A stretch of DNA of 64,000 bases from AP-15 sp963700195 (GCA_963700195.1 CAVOWQ010000003.1:379221-443220), one strand, 5' to 3'. Shown: positions 35,887-46,115, numbered from the stretch's first letter. A program made the numbers and translations. Notes: generated by a model from the letters alone, not told the origin.

Positions 35887-37143
35887 ATGAAGGTGCTAAA
35901 AGGCGCGAGGCTGATCGACGGAACCGGCGCCGGGCCGCAGCCGGGCACGACGGTCGTGATCCACGATCAGCGGATAGGGGCAGTCACAACCAGGCCCGTC
36001 GGGGAGTGGCCGCAGGACGCCGAGATCATCGATGTCTCCGGCATGACGATCCTGCCCGGCCTGATCGACTGCCACGACCATTTGGCGATGCACAGCTACG
36101 ATCTGGCCCGGCGCTGGGGGATTGACGAGCCGCAGAGCACCCGGACCTTGCGCACCGCCAAGGTCCTGGAGCAGACGCTCTCGATGGGGTACACCGCGGT
36201 GCGCGACGCCGCAGGTCTCGACGCCGGGTTCAAGCGGGCGATCGACGAGGGATTGATCTCAGGGCCGCGTCTCGTCGTCTCGCTGTGCATCATCTCGCCG
36301 ATCGGCGGGATCGGCGACCGCGTCAGCCCGTCCGGGTTTTCCTGCTGCGTGCCGCAGGATCCGCTGCTGCCCGACGGCGTCGTCAACAGCCTCGCGGATG
36401 TCCGGCCGGTGGTCCGCCGGGTCGTGCGGGCCGGGGCGGACGTCATCAAATGCGCCACCACCGGCGGCGCCAGCTCGCGCCCCGAGCACGGGCCGACGGA
36501 CGGCGCCTTCAATCTCGACGAGATGCAGGCGCTGACCGAGGAGGCGCACGCGCTCGACCGCCGCGTCATGTGCCACGCGCTCGGCGGCCGAGGCTTGCGC
36601 ATCGCGATCGAGGCCGGCGTCGATTTGATCGAGCACGGCTGCTACCTCGACGAGGAGCCCGAGTTGCTCGATGCGATGGCAGAGCGCGGGATCTTCCTTG
36701 TGCCGACCTTTGCGGTATACGATTTCCACCGCAAATCGCCGCTGCCGCATATCCGCGAGCGGGCTCACCATTTGCGGGAGCACCATATCGAGAGTTTGCG
36801 CCGGGCCTTTGCCGCGGGTGTCAAGATTGCCGCCGGAACCGACGCCGGCGGCCATGGTCACCCGCAGAACGCGCTCGAGATCGAGTGCCTCGTCAAAGCC
36901 GGGTTGAGCCCGCTCCAGGCATTGCGGGCGGCAACCGGATGGGCCGCCGAATGCCTCGGCCACGAGCACGAGTTCGGAACGGTCGAAAAGGGCAAGCTTG
37001 CCGACCTGATCGTCGTCGCCGGGGACCCGCTCGGTGACGTGACGATCCTGCAGAACCCAGACTGCATTGCGCTGGTGCTCAAAGGCGGTGAGGTCGCGGC
37101 CAACCGGATGCTCAATGCTAGAGCAGTGACGGGAAAGTCGTGA
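35887..37143 (+). CDS. Metal-dependent amidohydrolase (imidazolonepropionase/prolidase-like)
   Basis: 418 aa. GLIDCHDHLAMHSYD holds the HxH. The carbamylated Lys is likely in GADVIKCATTGGAS. Further ligands lie in MCHALGGRGLR, LIEHGCYLD and the late Asp in AAGTDAGGHGHPQ. The C-terminal KGKLADLIVVAGDPLGD is the composite-domain strand. Members cleave Xaa-Pro dipeptides, cyclic amides or aryl esters; the substrate here is unknown. AGGGAGG precedes ATG 35887. The SDR follows by 10 bases. Confidence 0.83.
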   Translation: MKVLKGARLIDGTGAGPQPGTTVVIHDQRIGAVTTRPVGEWPQDAEIIDVSGMTILPGLIDCHDHLAMHSYDLARRWGIDEPQSTRTLRTAKVLEQTLSMGYTAVRDAAGLDAGFKRAIDEGLISGPRLVVSLCIISPIGGIGDRVSPSGFSCCVPQDPLLPDGVVNSLADVRPVVRRVVRAGADVIKCATTGGASSRPEHGPTDGAFNLDEMQALTEEAHALDRRVMCHALGGRGLRIAIEAGVDLIEHGCYLDEEPELLDAMAERGIFLVPTFAVYDFHRKSPLPHIRERAHHLREHHIESLRRAFAAGVKIAAGTDAGGHGHPQNALEIECLVKAGLSPLQALRAATGWAAECLGHEHEFGTVEKGKLADLIVVAGDPLGDVTILQNPDCIALVLKGGEVAANRMLNARAVTGKS

Positions 37144-37153
37144 GGCGTCGAGC

Positions 37154-37933
37154 ATGACCGGCCCAACCCGCCCGCTGGCGCTGGTCACCGGAGCTTCGAG
37201 CGGCATCGGCGCCGATCTCGCCCGAGAGCTGGCGAAAGACGGTCACGATCTGGTGCTCAGCGCGCGCACCGTGCCGGCGATGGAGGCGCTCGCGGCCGAA
37301 CTGGAGAGGTACGGCGCGACCTCGGCGGTTATTGCGGCCGATCTCGCCAAACCCGGAGCTGCCGCAGAGCTCGCCGGCACACTCGAGGCTCGCGGCTTGC
37401 AGATCGATGTGATTGTAAACAATGCGGGCCTGGGAGGCGTGGGACGGTTCGATCAGATGGACCCGCGGCGGGTCAGCGACATGCTGATGATCAATGTCGT
37501 GGCACTGACCGAACTGACCCGTTTGCTGGTACCGGGAATGGTGGCGCGGCACCGCGGCAGGGTGTTGCTGGTGGCCTCGACGGCGAGCTTTCAACCGGGG
37601 CCCCGTATGGCGGTCTATTTCGCGACAAAGGCCTATGTGCTCAGCCTGGGCGAGGCGCTCACCTACGAGCTGCGCGGCACTGGCGTCACAGTGACGACAT
37701 TGTGTCCGGGCGCCACCGCGACAAATTTCTTCAAGGCGGCCGGCGCGAACGAGATCGCTCTGCAGCCCTCGATGAGTGCGGCGGAAGTGGCTCGCATCGG
37801 CTATCGGGCCTTAATGGCCGGCCGGCGAGTCGTGATCACGGGGATGCTGAACCGAATTCTCGCTCTCGGTGGCCGATACGCGCCCCACTCGCTCACTCTG
37901 CCGGCAACTGCGGCCTTGATGTCGCGCCGCTAG
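37154..37933 (+). CDS. Short-chain dehydrogenase/reductase (SDR), classical
   Basis: 259 aa. Cofactor motif VTGASSGIGADLAREL, NNAGLGG, catalytic Ser in LVASTASFQPGP and YFATK (YxxxK). The C-terminal segment after CPGATATNF fits the DltE/YqjQ-like SDRs. Probably co-transcribed with the preceding amidohydrolase. Substrate unknown. Confidence 0.85.
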   Translation: MTGPTRPLALVTGASSGIGADLARELAKDGHDLVLSARTVPAMEALAAELERYGATSAVIAADLAKPGAAAELAGTLEARGLQIDVIVNNAGLGGVGRFDQMDPRRVSDMLMINVVALTELTRLLVPGMVARHRGRVLLVASTASFQPGPRMAVYFATKAYVLSLGEALTYELRGTGVTVTTLCPGATATNFFKAAGANEIALQPSMSAAEVARIGYRALMAGRRVVITGMLNRILALGGRYAPHSLTLPATAALMSRR

Positions 37934-37956
37934 GCCTTTTGCATCAGCCAAATCGA

Positions 37957-39451
37957 ATGAAAACGCGTTGGATCGGGTGGTTGAGTGCACTGTTGCCGGC
38001 ACTGGCGATCGCCGGCCACTGTTACGCGCAATCCGTGCTCGGTTATCACGGCAGTCCCGACCGCAGCGGCAACTTCACCATACCCGCGCTGAACTGGGAG
38101 CGCGCTCGCTCACTGCATCTCGACCCCGGCTTTCATCCGCAATTTGCCGGTCATCTCTACGCGCAGCCGCTCTATTGGCAGCCGCCGGGGTCGGCTTCCG
38201 GGGTGCTGATCGTTGCCACCGAGAACGATGAGGTTTACGCCATCGACGCGAAGTCGGGGAGTCAACTCTGGATGCGGTCTTTGGGTCGGCCGATCCCGTT
38301 GTCGACGCAGCCTTGCGGCAATATCGACCCGCTGGGGATCACCGGCACGCCGGTCATCGACGAGGCGACGCAGGCAGTCTATCTCGCCGCGATGGTCGGC
38401 GACGCACCCGGAGCGCATCATCGGGTTTTCGCCTTGTCGCTCAAGGACGGCGCGCCGCTTCCGGGCTGGCCTATCGACGTTGCCGAGGCGCTCGCCGCCA
38501 GCGGGCAACATTTCAACACCCGGTTCCAGAACCAGCGCGGCGCGCTCGCCGTTCTCGACGGCCGCGTCTATGTGCCTTACGGCGGGCATTACGGCGATTG
38601 CGGCGATTATCATGGCTGGATCCTCGGCATCAGCCTGCGGGACCCGCGAGACATCGTCAGCTGGAGCACCCGCGGGCGGGGCGGCGGCATCTGGGCGCCA
38701 GGCGGGATCAGCGGCGACGGCCGCGCGCTCTTCGTCGCCACCGGCAACACCTTTGGCGCAAGCACGTGGAGCGACGGCGAGGCGGTGATTCGGCTGATGC
38801 CCGATCTGCGCCATGAGGAGCGGCCGCAGGATTTTTTCGCACCGGCTGATTGGAAGGCGCTCGATGAACGCGACGCCGATCTCGGCGGAAGCAATCCGCT
38901 GCCATTCGACGTGCCGTCACCGGAGGGTCCCAAGCCTCTCGTCCTGGCGCTCGGGAAGGACGCGCGCGCCTATCTTCTCGATCGCGCCAATCTCGGCGGC
39001 ATTGGGCGCAGCCTGGCATCCGAAACCGTGTCGACCCGCCCGATCCGCACCGCGCCGGCCGCCTACCCCGCTGCCGATGGTGTGTTTGTCGCGTTTCAGG
39101 GCCAGGGGGCGCATTGTCCGAGCGCTCCGCTCCGACCATAACCTGACCGTCCTGCAAATCCGTGCAGGATCCCCGCCCTCGCTTGCCACGGCCTGGTGCG
39201 GCGCCTTCAAGGGAGCGGGCTCGCCGATCGTGACGACGACCGACGGCCGTGCCAATCCGATCGTCTGGATCGTCGGCGCCGAAGGTGACGGGCTGCTGCA
39301 CGGCTATCGAGGCGACACCGGAGAGCCGCTGTTCACCGGCGGGGGCTCTGGTAATGCGATGACTGGGCTGCGACACTTCCAGACTTTACTGGCGGCCGGC
39401 GGCCGGCTCTATGTCGGGGCCGACGGCCGCATCTACGCCTTTGCCTTTTAA
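37957..39451 (+). CDS. Exported PQQ-like beta-propeller protein (one frameshift)
   Basis: About 497 aa after repair. The signal peptide MKTRWIGWLSALLPALAIAG ends near GHCYAQS. Propeller blades include VYAIDAKSGSQLWMRSLG, GGGIWAPGGISGDGRALFVA and GGRLYVGADGRIYAF. The frame breaks near 39125 (GAHCPS to ALRSDHNLTVLQ) with one base too many. It resembles PQQ-enzyme repeats but lacks an obvious dehydrogenase active-site pair, so it may be a structural or sugar-binding propeller rather than a PQQ enzyme. Confidence 0.78.
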
Positions 39452-39498
39452 CAGCCGCCGTGGACCCCGGATTGTCGATGATCATTGCACGAGACCTC

Positions 39499-40461
39499 AT
39501 GAAGCCGGCGATCTGGCTATCTCTGTTCCTGGTCGGATGCGGGGTTTACACAGGCGCGTTCGGCGCGAGCTATCCAAACCGGCCGATCACCCTTGTCGTG
39601 CCGTTTCCGCCGGGAGGCCCCGCTAGCGTCGTGGCGGATATCGTGGCTCCGGAGCTCGGCCAGCGCCTCGAACAGAAAGTCGTCATCGAAAATCGCAGCG
39701 GTGCCGACGGGATTATCGGCAGCGAGTTCGTCACCCAAGCACCGCCCGACGGCTATACACTGCTGCTGACCACCAACTCGCACGTCATCCATCCCGCCAC
39801 CTATGCCGTGCTGCCGTTCGACACCGAGAAGGCATTCGCTCCGGTATCGCTGCTGGTGGCCTCGCAGTACCTGCTCGTGGTCAACCCGTCGCTGCCGATC
39901 GAATCCGTCGAGGAGCTGATCGCTTATGGGAAGGAGCACCCCGGCGGGCTCACCTATGCCTCGGGCGGGCTCGGCGGCCCGACCCAAATGGCCTTCGCGC
40001 TGTTCCGGCTGACGGCCGGCATCAAAGTTGAGCAGACCGCTTACGACGGTGGGGCTGCCGCGTTGCTGGCAGTTGCGAACGGCGAGGCGCAGGTCATGAT
40101 GGCGCCGATCCTCGCGGCGACGCCGATGGTGCATGACGGGCGGCTGCGCGCGCTCGCGGTCACCGGCCGGCACCCGGATCCGGCGGTGCCGGAATTGCCG
40201 ACGATATCCGCGACGCTGCCCGGATTTTCCGCACTGTCATGGTACGGGATCTTGGCGCCGGCGGGCACTCCTTCAGCGGTGATCACTCGGCTCAACACCG
40301 AGCTCGATCGCATCGTCCACGAGCCCCAGATCGAGAAACGCTTCGCCGACATCGGTGGCGAGGCGATCGGCGGTCCGCCATCGACGCTCGCTTCGCTGAT
40401 CCATGACGAAATTGCGCGCTGGCGGCGCGTCGCCAAAGAGGCGGGCATCCACATCGAGTGA
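39499..40461 (+). CDS. Bug-family tripartite tricarboxylate transporter substrate-binding protein
   Basis: 320 aa. The signal sequence contains FLVGCGVYTG, which could be a lipobox, before ASYPNRPITLVVPFPPGG, the hallmark N-terminus of mature Bug/TctC proteins. QKVVIENRSGADGIIG and YGILAPAGTPSAVI are further family blocks. It binds a carboxylate in the periplasm. No TctA/TctB membrane genes are adjacent, which is usual for orphan Bug proteins. Starts at 39478 or 39460 are also possible. Confidence 0.85.
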   Translation: MKPAIWLSLFLVGCGVYTGAFGASYPNRPITLVVPFPPGGPASVVADIVAPELGQRLEQKVVIENRSGADGIIGSEFVTQAPPDGYTLLLTTNSHVIHPATYAVLPFDTEKAFAPVSLLVASQYLLVVNPSLPIESVEELIAYGKEHPGGLTYASGGLGGPTQMAFALFRLTAGIKVEQTAYDGGAAALLAVANGEAQVMMAPILAATPMVHDGRLRALAVTGRHPDPAVPELPTISATLPGFSALSWYGILAPAGTPSAVITRLNTELDRIVHEPQIEKRFADIGGEAIGGPPSTLASLIHDEIARWRRVAKEAGIHIE

Positions 40462-40510
40462 TCAGCCGCCGCGTGCGTTAAGCCAGAGGATGCAACCCAG
40501 GGGAGTCGCC

Positions 40511-41233
40511 ATGGTTGATTTCGCAAACCGCCATGTTGTCGTAACCGGTGGCACGGGCGCCCTCGGACGCGCGGTCGTCGGCGCGTTGCGCGCCGCAAAC
40601 GCGGTTTGTCACGTGCCGAATCTCCTAGCTGCCGAACTCGACGGTTTCCCGTTTGCGGCGGATGCGGGGGTGCACATCACTCGCGGCGTCGACGTCGCGG
40701 ATGAGGCCGCGGTCCAGCGGTTTTACCGCGCCCTGCCGCCGCTATGGGCCTCGGTCCACCTCGCCGGAGGGTTTGCGATGGCGCCGATAGGGGAGATCTC
40801 TGCGGCGGATTTCGTCACTCAGTTTCAGATGAACGCGCTGACCACTTTCTTGTGCTCGGCCGCGGCGGTGGCGGCCTTTCGCGCGCGCGGCGCGGCGAGC
40901 AGCGGCACACCGGGCGGGCGAATCGTCAACGTGTCGGCTCGTCCGGCGATCGAACCGCGGCTCGGCGCCGGAATGACCGCCTATACGGCATCGAAATCCG
41001 CTGTAGCGGCATTGACTCAGGCGCTGGCGCAAGAGTTGACGGACGAGCAGATCTGGGTCAATGCGGTCGCCCCTTCGATCCTCGACACGCCCGCCAATCG
41101 GGCGGCGATGCCGGATGCCGACTATTCGCGTTGGGTATCGCCCACCGATTTGGCGGAACTGATCACCTTCCTCGCCTCGCCGGACAATCGCGCAACGCGG
41201 GGCGCCGTGATCCCCGTTTATGGTGGATCGTAA
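40511..41233 (+). CDS. Short-chain dehydrogenase/reductase (SDR)
   Basis: 240 aa. Cofactor loop VTGGTGALGRAVV, HLAGGFAMAPIG in place of NNAG, RIVNVSARPAI (Ser), and YTASKSAVA (YxxxK). The TGGTGALG form is seen in SDRs of the quinoid dihydropteridine reductase-like branch, so assignment to a pathway is not possible. RBS AGGGGAG precedes ATG 40511. Confidence 0.82.
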   Translation: MVDFANRHVVVTGGTGALGRAVVGALRAANAVCHVPNLLAAELDGFPFAADAGVHITRGVDVADEAAVQRFYRALPPLWASVHLAGGFAMAPIGEISAADFVTQFQMNALTTFLCSAAAVAAFRARGAASSGTPGGRIVNVSARPAIEPRLGAGMTAYTASKSAVAALTQALAQELTDEQIWVNAVAPSILDTPANRAAMPDADYSRWVSPTDLAELITFLASPDNRATRGAVIPVYGGS

Positions 41234-41387
41234 TCATCCTCGGCTGCCTTCCCAGACGCCTGCTCACCCCGGCGCCGCAAACCTATTTTTAAGCATAATT
41301 TAACAAATGTTTACGAGATTTGATGTTGCATTGCAGCATGGCTGGCTTATGTTGTCCGCAGCCGAGGGAAGAGCATGAGGTTGCGGG

Positions 41388-41603
41388 ATGAAGCACCACC
41401 TGGTCCGCCTCGATCGGATCGCCGGCGAGTTGAACGCCTGGCTGCTCGCGATAGCGATCGGCCTGGGCATGCTCGACATGACCGTTCTGATTGCCAAATG
41501 TCTGCCGCCGCTACCGCGGCCACAGGCTGCAGTCAGCGCGGACGGCCCGGCAGGCGCTGTGGTGCAATCTCCTTCCTCGCAATCCCCTGATGTTCGGAGC
41601 TGA
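41388..41603 (+). CDS. Possible small membrane protein
   Basis: 71 aa. One hydrophobic helix (WLLAIAIGLGMLDMTVLIA) followed by a Pro/Ala-rich tail. It follows an AT-rich stretch (41285-41330) that may hold a promoter. No clear ribosome site and no recognised family, so support is moderate. Confidence 0.42.
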   Translation: MKHHLVRLDRIAGELNAWLLAIAIGLGMLDMTVLIAKCLPPLPRPQAAVSADGPAGAVVQSPSSQSPDVRS

Positions 41604-41631
41604 TTTCGGCAGTTGCGGAAAGGAGGCCGCG

Positions 41632-41883
41632 ATGCACGTTGTTGTTGGACCCATTGTGACGAGGGATGGAGGCTTTGCGTTCGATTCGTGGACTTCCGAT
41701 CAGGGGTTGAGTCGAGGTTACTCCTATCGGCGCATCGAAGACGCACATTACGCTCGCAAAGTCGAAATCAGATCTCGCGCCCGGAGTTTCGCCGGCCCGA
41801 TGGTGGCCTGCAGCACGCTCGATGAATTCTCATCGATGCTAGCGAAAGACGCCGGTACCGAGCGCGCGCACGCTCCTTTTTGA
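41632..41883 (+). CDS. Hypothetical protein, 83 aa
   Basis: Begins MHVVVGPIVTRDGGFAFDSW and is charged and soluble with no transmembrane segment. It is preceded by AAAGGAGG, one of the best ribosome sites in the window, which supports translation. The RGYSYRRIEDAHYARK stretch is Arg/Tyr-rich. I do not recognise a family. Confidence 0.58.
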   Translation: MHVVVGPIVTRDGGFAFDSWTSDQGLSRGYSYRRIEDAHYARKVEIRSRARSFAGPMVACSTLDEFSSMLAKDAGTERAHAPF

Positions 41884-41985
41884 TCTAAACGCGCTTTTCT
41901 CGGCCGTGTATTTAGCCGGTCCTCTCTGGACCAAGACAACTGCGCGCCAAACATGACGGCGAGCGGAATTGCTTCAGAGAGTGGA

Positions 41986-44040
41986 ATGACCGACAACCCG
42001 TTCTTAGAAAGCTGGACCACGCCGTTCGGCATGCCGCCGTTCGATCGTATTCGGCCGGAGCATTTCCCGCCGGCATTCGATCGCGGGATGGAGGAGCAGA
42101 TCGCCCAAATCGCCGCGATCGCGAGTTCCACCGCGCCGCCGAGTTTTGCCGACACGATCGAGGCATTGGAGCGCAGCGGCCGTTTGCTCGAGCGGGTCAG
42201 CCGAGTGTTCTTCAACCTCGATGCGAGCAATACCGACGACGCCATCGAGGCAATCGCTCGGGATTACGCGCCACGGCTTGCCCAGCACCAGATCCGCATT
42301 GCCCTGCACCCTGCCTTGTTTGCGCGCATTGTTGACCTCCATGCACGGCGCGCGAGCCTCGGGCTGGATCCCGACCAATTGCGCCTGATCGAGCGCTATT
42401 ACCTCCGTTTCGTGCGCAGCGGGGCACTTTTGAACCCCGCGCAGAAAGAGCGCATGGCGGCGATTTCCGAGCGCCTGGCGAGTTTGCACACGGCGTTCGG
42501 ACAGAACGTGCTGCACGACGAGCAGGACTGGCAACTCGTCCTGGACGAGACGGATCTGGACGGACTCCCGGGATTTGCCAAAGCCGCGGCGGCGCAGGCC
42601 GCAGAGGAGCGCGGAATAGCGGGCCGCTATGCCGTGACATTGTCGCGCTCTGCGGTCGAGCCGTTTCTCACTTTTTCGTCCCGCCGCGATCTCCGCCGCG
42701 CGCTCTGGGAGGCATGGACCGCGCGCGGTGCAAACGGCGACGCCAGCGGCAATGCGCCGATCATCCGCGAGATTTTAGCCCTGCGCGCCGAGCAGGCGCA
42801 GCTGCTCGGTTATAAAAACTTTGCCGACTACCGCCTCGATGACACGATGGCCAAGACCAGCGCGGCGGCCGAGCGGTTGCTGTTGCAGGTCTGGGGGCCG
42901 GCCAAAGCCAAGGCACGGGACGAGCGGGCGGAGCTCGAGGCAGTGGCCCGCGACGAGGGTCTCAACGAGCCGATCGAGCCCTGGGACTGGAGGTTCTACG
43001 CGGAAAAGGTCCGGCAGGCCCGGTACGACCTCGACGAGGCGGACATCAAGCCGTATTTCGTGCTCGACAACATGGTGCAGGCGGCGTTCGACACTGCCGG
43101 TCGCCTTTTCGGCCTGACCTTCACCGAGCGCGACGATCTCCCGGTCTATCATCCCGATGTCCGGGTCTGGGAGGTTCGCGACGAATCCGGCGGCCATGTC
43201 GGTCTCTTCATGCACGACAATTTTGCCCGGCCCGGCAAGCGGTCGGGCGCCTGGTCGAGCCGCTACCGCGATCAGGAGAACATGGACGAGCCGGTGGCGC
43301 CGATCGTCGTCAACAACAATAATTTTGCTCGCGGCGATGTGGCTGCGGGCGAACCGACCCTGTTGAGCTTCGACGACGCCAAAACATTGTTTCACGAACT
43401 CGGCCACGGGCTGCATGCATTGCTGAGCCGGGCACGCTACCGCTCGCAATCCGGCACCGCGGTGCGCCACGACTTTGTCGAGTTTCCGTCCCAGATCTTT
43501 GAGCATTGGATGTCGGTGCCGGAAACATTGCGGACCTACGCCCGCCATTACCGGACTGGAGAGCCGCTACCCGAGGATCTGCTGCGCCGGCTTCTCGCTG
43601 CGCGGAACTTCAATCAGGGCTTCGCCACAGTGGAGTACACCGCCGCCGCCCTGATCGACCTCGATCTGCACCGCGCTGCGGCGACCGAGCCCCTCGACCC
43701 GGCCCGATTCGAGCGGGATTTCCTGGACCGGATGGCGGTACCCAAGGAAATCGGGCTGCGCCACCGCCTGCCGCACTTCCAGCATCTGTTCGCGGGGGGC
43801 GGCTATGCAGCCGGATACTATGCGTATCTCTGGGCTGAAGTGCTGGACGCCGACGGTTTCGCCGCCTTTACCGAGGTGGGCAACGCCTTCGATCCCGAGC
43901 TCTCCGCGCGGCTCAAGGCGATTTACAGCGCCGGCGACACGCGCGACCCGATGGAGCTTTATTGCGCGTTCCGCGGGCGCGAGCCAAGGATCGCTGCGTT
44001 GTTGCAGCAGCGCGGCCTAGCGGCGGCACAATCCGGTTGA
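41986..44040 (+). CDS. M3-family metallopeptidase (oligopeptidase A / dipeptidyl carboxypeptidase type)
   Basis: 684 aa, the usual M3 length. The zinc motif FHELGHGLHALLS (HExxH) is near residue 467, with the third ligand Glu in FVEFPSQIFEHW. Other conserved blocks are LEAWTARG-like substrate loop residues and the Tyr/His-containing GGGYAAGYYAYLWAEVLDAD near the C-terminus. Cytoplasmic degradation of short peptides. ATG 41986 (MTDNPFLESW) was preferred over 41953. Confidence 0.9.
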   Translation: MTDNPFLESWTTPFGMPPFDRIRPEHFPPAFDRGMEEQIAQIAAIASSTAPPSFADTIEALERSGRLLERVSRVFFNLDASNTDDAIEAIARDYAPRLAQHQIRIALHPALFARIVDLHARRASLGLDPDQLRLIERYYLRFVRSGALLNPAQKERMAAISERLASLHTAFGQNVLHDEQDWQLVLDETDLDGLPGFAKAAAAQAAEERGIAGRYAVTLSRSAVEPFLTFSSRRDLRRALWEAWTARGANGDASGNAPIIREILALRAEQAQLLGYKNFADYRLDDTMAKTSAAAERLLLQVWGPAKAKARDERAELEAVARDEGLNEPIEPWDWRFYAEKVRQARYDLDEADIKPYFVLDNMVQAAFDTAGRLFGLTFTERDDLPVYHPDVRVWEVRDESGGHVGLFMHDNFARPGKRSGAWSSRYRDQENMDEPVAPIVVNNNNFARGDVAAGEPTLLSFDDAKTLFHELGHGLHALLSRARYRSQSGTAVRHDFVEFPSQIFEHWMSVPETLRTYARHYRTGEPLPEDLLRRLLAARNFNQGFATVEYTAAALIDLDLHRAAATEPLDPARFERDFLDRMAVPKEIGLRHRLPHFQHLFAGGGYAAGYYAYLWAEVLDADGFAAFTEVGNAFDPELSARLKAIYSAGDTRDPMELYCAFRGREPRIAALLQQRGLAAAQSG

Positions 44041-44103
44041 AGGGCCGGCAGAGTCGCGGCCAATGCGCGTGACCCTGCCAAACCACTGCAGATGGTCGGG
44101 GCC

Positions 44104-44487
44104 TTAAGACCTCGATTGCCTGGCGACCACGTGGTCCTTGATCTTTTCAAAGGTCGGCTCGGAGACGACCTTCTTCGAGACGAGCTGGGTCTTGTCGCTG
44201 TAGGGGCGGCCCTCGATGATCTTGGTGGCGTCGCTGTCACTGACACCGGGGAGCATCTTGAGCTCGGCCGCAGTCGCACTATTGATGTCGACCGTGCCCA
44301 TTTTCGGCGCAGCGGCCGTGCTCCGCGCATCGGCGGACGGCGCCTTTGGCGCCGCCGTGACCGCCGGCGCCGTAGTCGATGAGGGCGAGGTGGTGCTGGG
44401 AGTAGCTCTCATCGCTGGCTGAGCCATCACCGGCCCAGCAATAGTCAACGCCAACAGCCCCATGGGCAGTCGCGAGAACTTTAGCAT
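44104..44487 (-). CDS. Exported helix-hairpin-helix protein (ComEA-like)
   Basis: 127 aa. Signal peptide MLKFSRLPMGLLALTIAGPV ending near MAQP, a Thr/Ala/Pro-rich linker, then an HhH domain: VDINSATAAELKMLPGVSDS and DATKIIEGRPYSDKTQLV. HhH proteins of this type bind DNA, and ComEA-like members act in DNA uptake, though many small exported copies are uncharacterised. GGAGAT precedes the ATG. Confidence 0.8.
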   Translation of the reverse strand: MLKFSRLPMGLLALTIAGPVMAQPAMRATPSTTSPSSTTAPAVTAAPKAPSADARSTAAAPKMGTVDINSATAAELKMLPGVSDSDATKIIEGRPYSDKTQLVSKKVVSEPTFEKIKDHVVARQSRS

Positions 44488-45044
44488 CTTTATCTCCAAT
44501 ATTGGCGGCAACTACGCCGTCGAGCTCCAAAACGGCGAGATAAGGGAGTTCTTCCTTAAGAGCCCGAATAATTTTCTTGGAGAATTTTTTGCTTCAGGGG
44601 GAATAAATTGCAATTACAGTTTCTCCCGGGCAGCGGAAACATTCCCCCGCTACGGGACAGTGCGCCATCTCTACTCGCCCGCCTTTGCTGCGCTTCGGCG
44701 CGGCTCACCGGGCCGCTGATCCATCTGTCTCGGCCCTCGCCGAGGTGGTCGCGAAGGGCAGCTACGGGTCCCGGGCAGACGAAAACCCAGACCGTCCGGG
44801 TCGGACGCATCCCGCAGCACCTCTCATAGCTGACAAAACCCCGAGACGATCCAGCGCTGCAACCGGGCAAACATTGGACGACATCGCCCGTACCTGCAAT
44901 GTCAGGTCGATCGAGCACGATTCCACGGCTCGCAGAAAACAGCCCAAATGGTATTCTCGCTTGGTATAACGATCGCAGCACCCCCTTAAATTTCGCAGGC
45001 AGCGCCGCTTCGTCGGGGCGCATCACCAATTGGAGTCCGATCCG
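44488..45044. other. 557-base gene-free region upstream of dyp
   Basis: The first 120 bases are AT-rich (runs such as AATTTTTTG near 44584-44592) and probably hold the promoter of the HhH gene. The remainder is GC-rich with short open frames that show no protein family or good ribosome site. I see no RNA gene or repeat here. The promoter for the dyp-encapsulin operon should lie at its right end. Confidence 0.45.
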
Positions 45045-46115
45045 ATGACCACGCCCGGAGTGGCGGAGCGTTCGCGCCCGATCCCACAGCCAGTAGCAAC
45101 GCGGCTGACCAGCGCCGCGATCTTTCTGGTCGTAACAATCAACCCCGGCATCGACAGTTGCACGAACGTGCGATCGCTGTGCGGGAAGCTCACCGGGCTT
45201 TTGCGGGCTATCGCGTTTCGCGAACCCGATCAAAACCTCTCTTGCGTCATGGCGATCGGGTCGGAGGCGTGGGACCGGCTCTTCGGAGAGCCGCGGCCGG
45301 CAGAGCTGCATCCGTTTCGCGAGATCCGCGCCGGTCCGCGCCGCGCAGTCGCAACACCCGGCGACCTGTCGTTTCATATCCGCGCTGGGCGCATGGATTT
45401 GTGCTTCGAATTGGCGTCGCAGATCATGGCGCAGCTCGGAGAGGCCGTAACACCGGTCGACGAGGTGCACGGCTTTCGCTATTTCGACAGCCGCGACCTG
45501 TTGGGGTTTGTCGACGGTACGGAGAACCCCACGGGCCAGGAGGCTGTCGACGCCACGGTGATCGGCGACGAAGATCCCGGTTTCGCCGGCGGCAGTTACG
45601 TCATCGTACAGAAGTACCTGCACGATCTGGCCGGATGGAATGCGCTGCCGACCGAGGCGCAGGAACGCATCATCGGCCGCAGCAAATTGTCGGATATCGA
45701 GATCGACGAAACGATCAGACCAGCCTATGCGCACAATTCGCTGAACACGATCATCGAAGACGGCAAGGAGATCAAGATCGTCCGCGACAACATGCCGTTT
45801 GGCCGGGCAGGGCAGGGCGAGTTCGGGACGTACTTCATCGGCTATAGCCGATCGCCCCGGACGATTGAGCAGATGTTGGAGAACATGTTCGTCGGCCGGC
45901 CACCGGGCAATTACGACCGCGTTCTGAACTTCAGCCGGGCCGTCACCGGCAACCTGTTCTTTGTGCCGTCTGCGACGTTCCTGGACGAGGTGACGCCCGA
46001 CGCGGCAGCGGAACCTTCTGCCTTAGCGTCCGCGGACGAGCCTTCACAATCCACCTTGCCGGCGCCGGATGGTTCGCTCGGCATCGGCTCTCTGAAAGGA
46101 AAACCTCGATCATGA
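45045..46115 (+). CDS. dyp: Dye-decolorising peroxidase (DyP type B) with encapsulin-targeting tail
   Basis: 356 aa haem peroxidase. TSAAIFLVVTINPG and LGFVDGTENPTG carry the catalytic Asp region (GxxDG). YVIVQKYLHDLAGW, KLSDIEIDE and RDNMPFGRAGQGEFGTYFIG hold the proximal His region and distal Arg. After a Ala/Ser/Pro-rich linker the protein ends in DGSLGIGSLKG, the known cargo-loading peptide for family 1 encapsulins. The stop overlaps the encapsulin ATG (ATGA). The product should be packed in the shell and act in peroxide stress defence. Confidence 0.93.
   Translation: MTTPGVAERSRPIPQPVATRLTSAAIFLVVTINPGIDSCTNVRSLCGKLTGLLRAIAFREPDQNLSCVMAIGSEAWDRLFGEPRPAELHPFREIRAGPRRAVATPGDLSFHIRAGRMDLCFELASQIMAQLGEAVTPVDEVHGFRYFDSRDLLGFVDGTENPTGQEAVDATVIGDEDPGFAGGSYVIVQKYLHDLAGWNALPTEAQERIIGRSKLSDIEIDETIRPAYAHNSLNTIIEDGKEIKIVRDNMPFGRAGQGEFGTYFIGYSRSPRTIEQMLENMFVGRPPGNYDRVLNFSRAVTGNLFFVPSATFLDEVTPDAAAEPSALASADEPSQSTLPAPDGSLGIGSLKGKPRS

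Noticed and set aside
37957..39451. Classification as a PQQ-dependent dehydrogenase
   Set aside because: Propeller repeats are present but the N-terminal WxxxxxD-type dehydrogenase blocks and active-site pair were not seen.
44685..44969. 94-codon open frame upstream of dyp
   Set aside because: No ribosome site, no recognisable motif, biased composition; left as intergenic.
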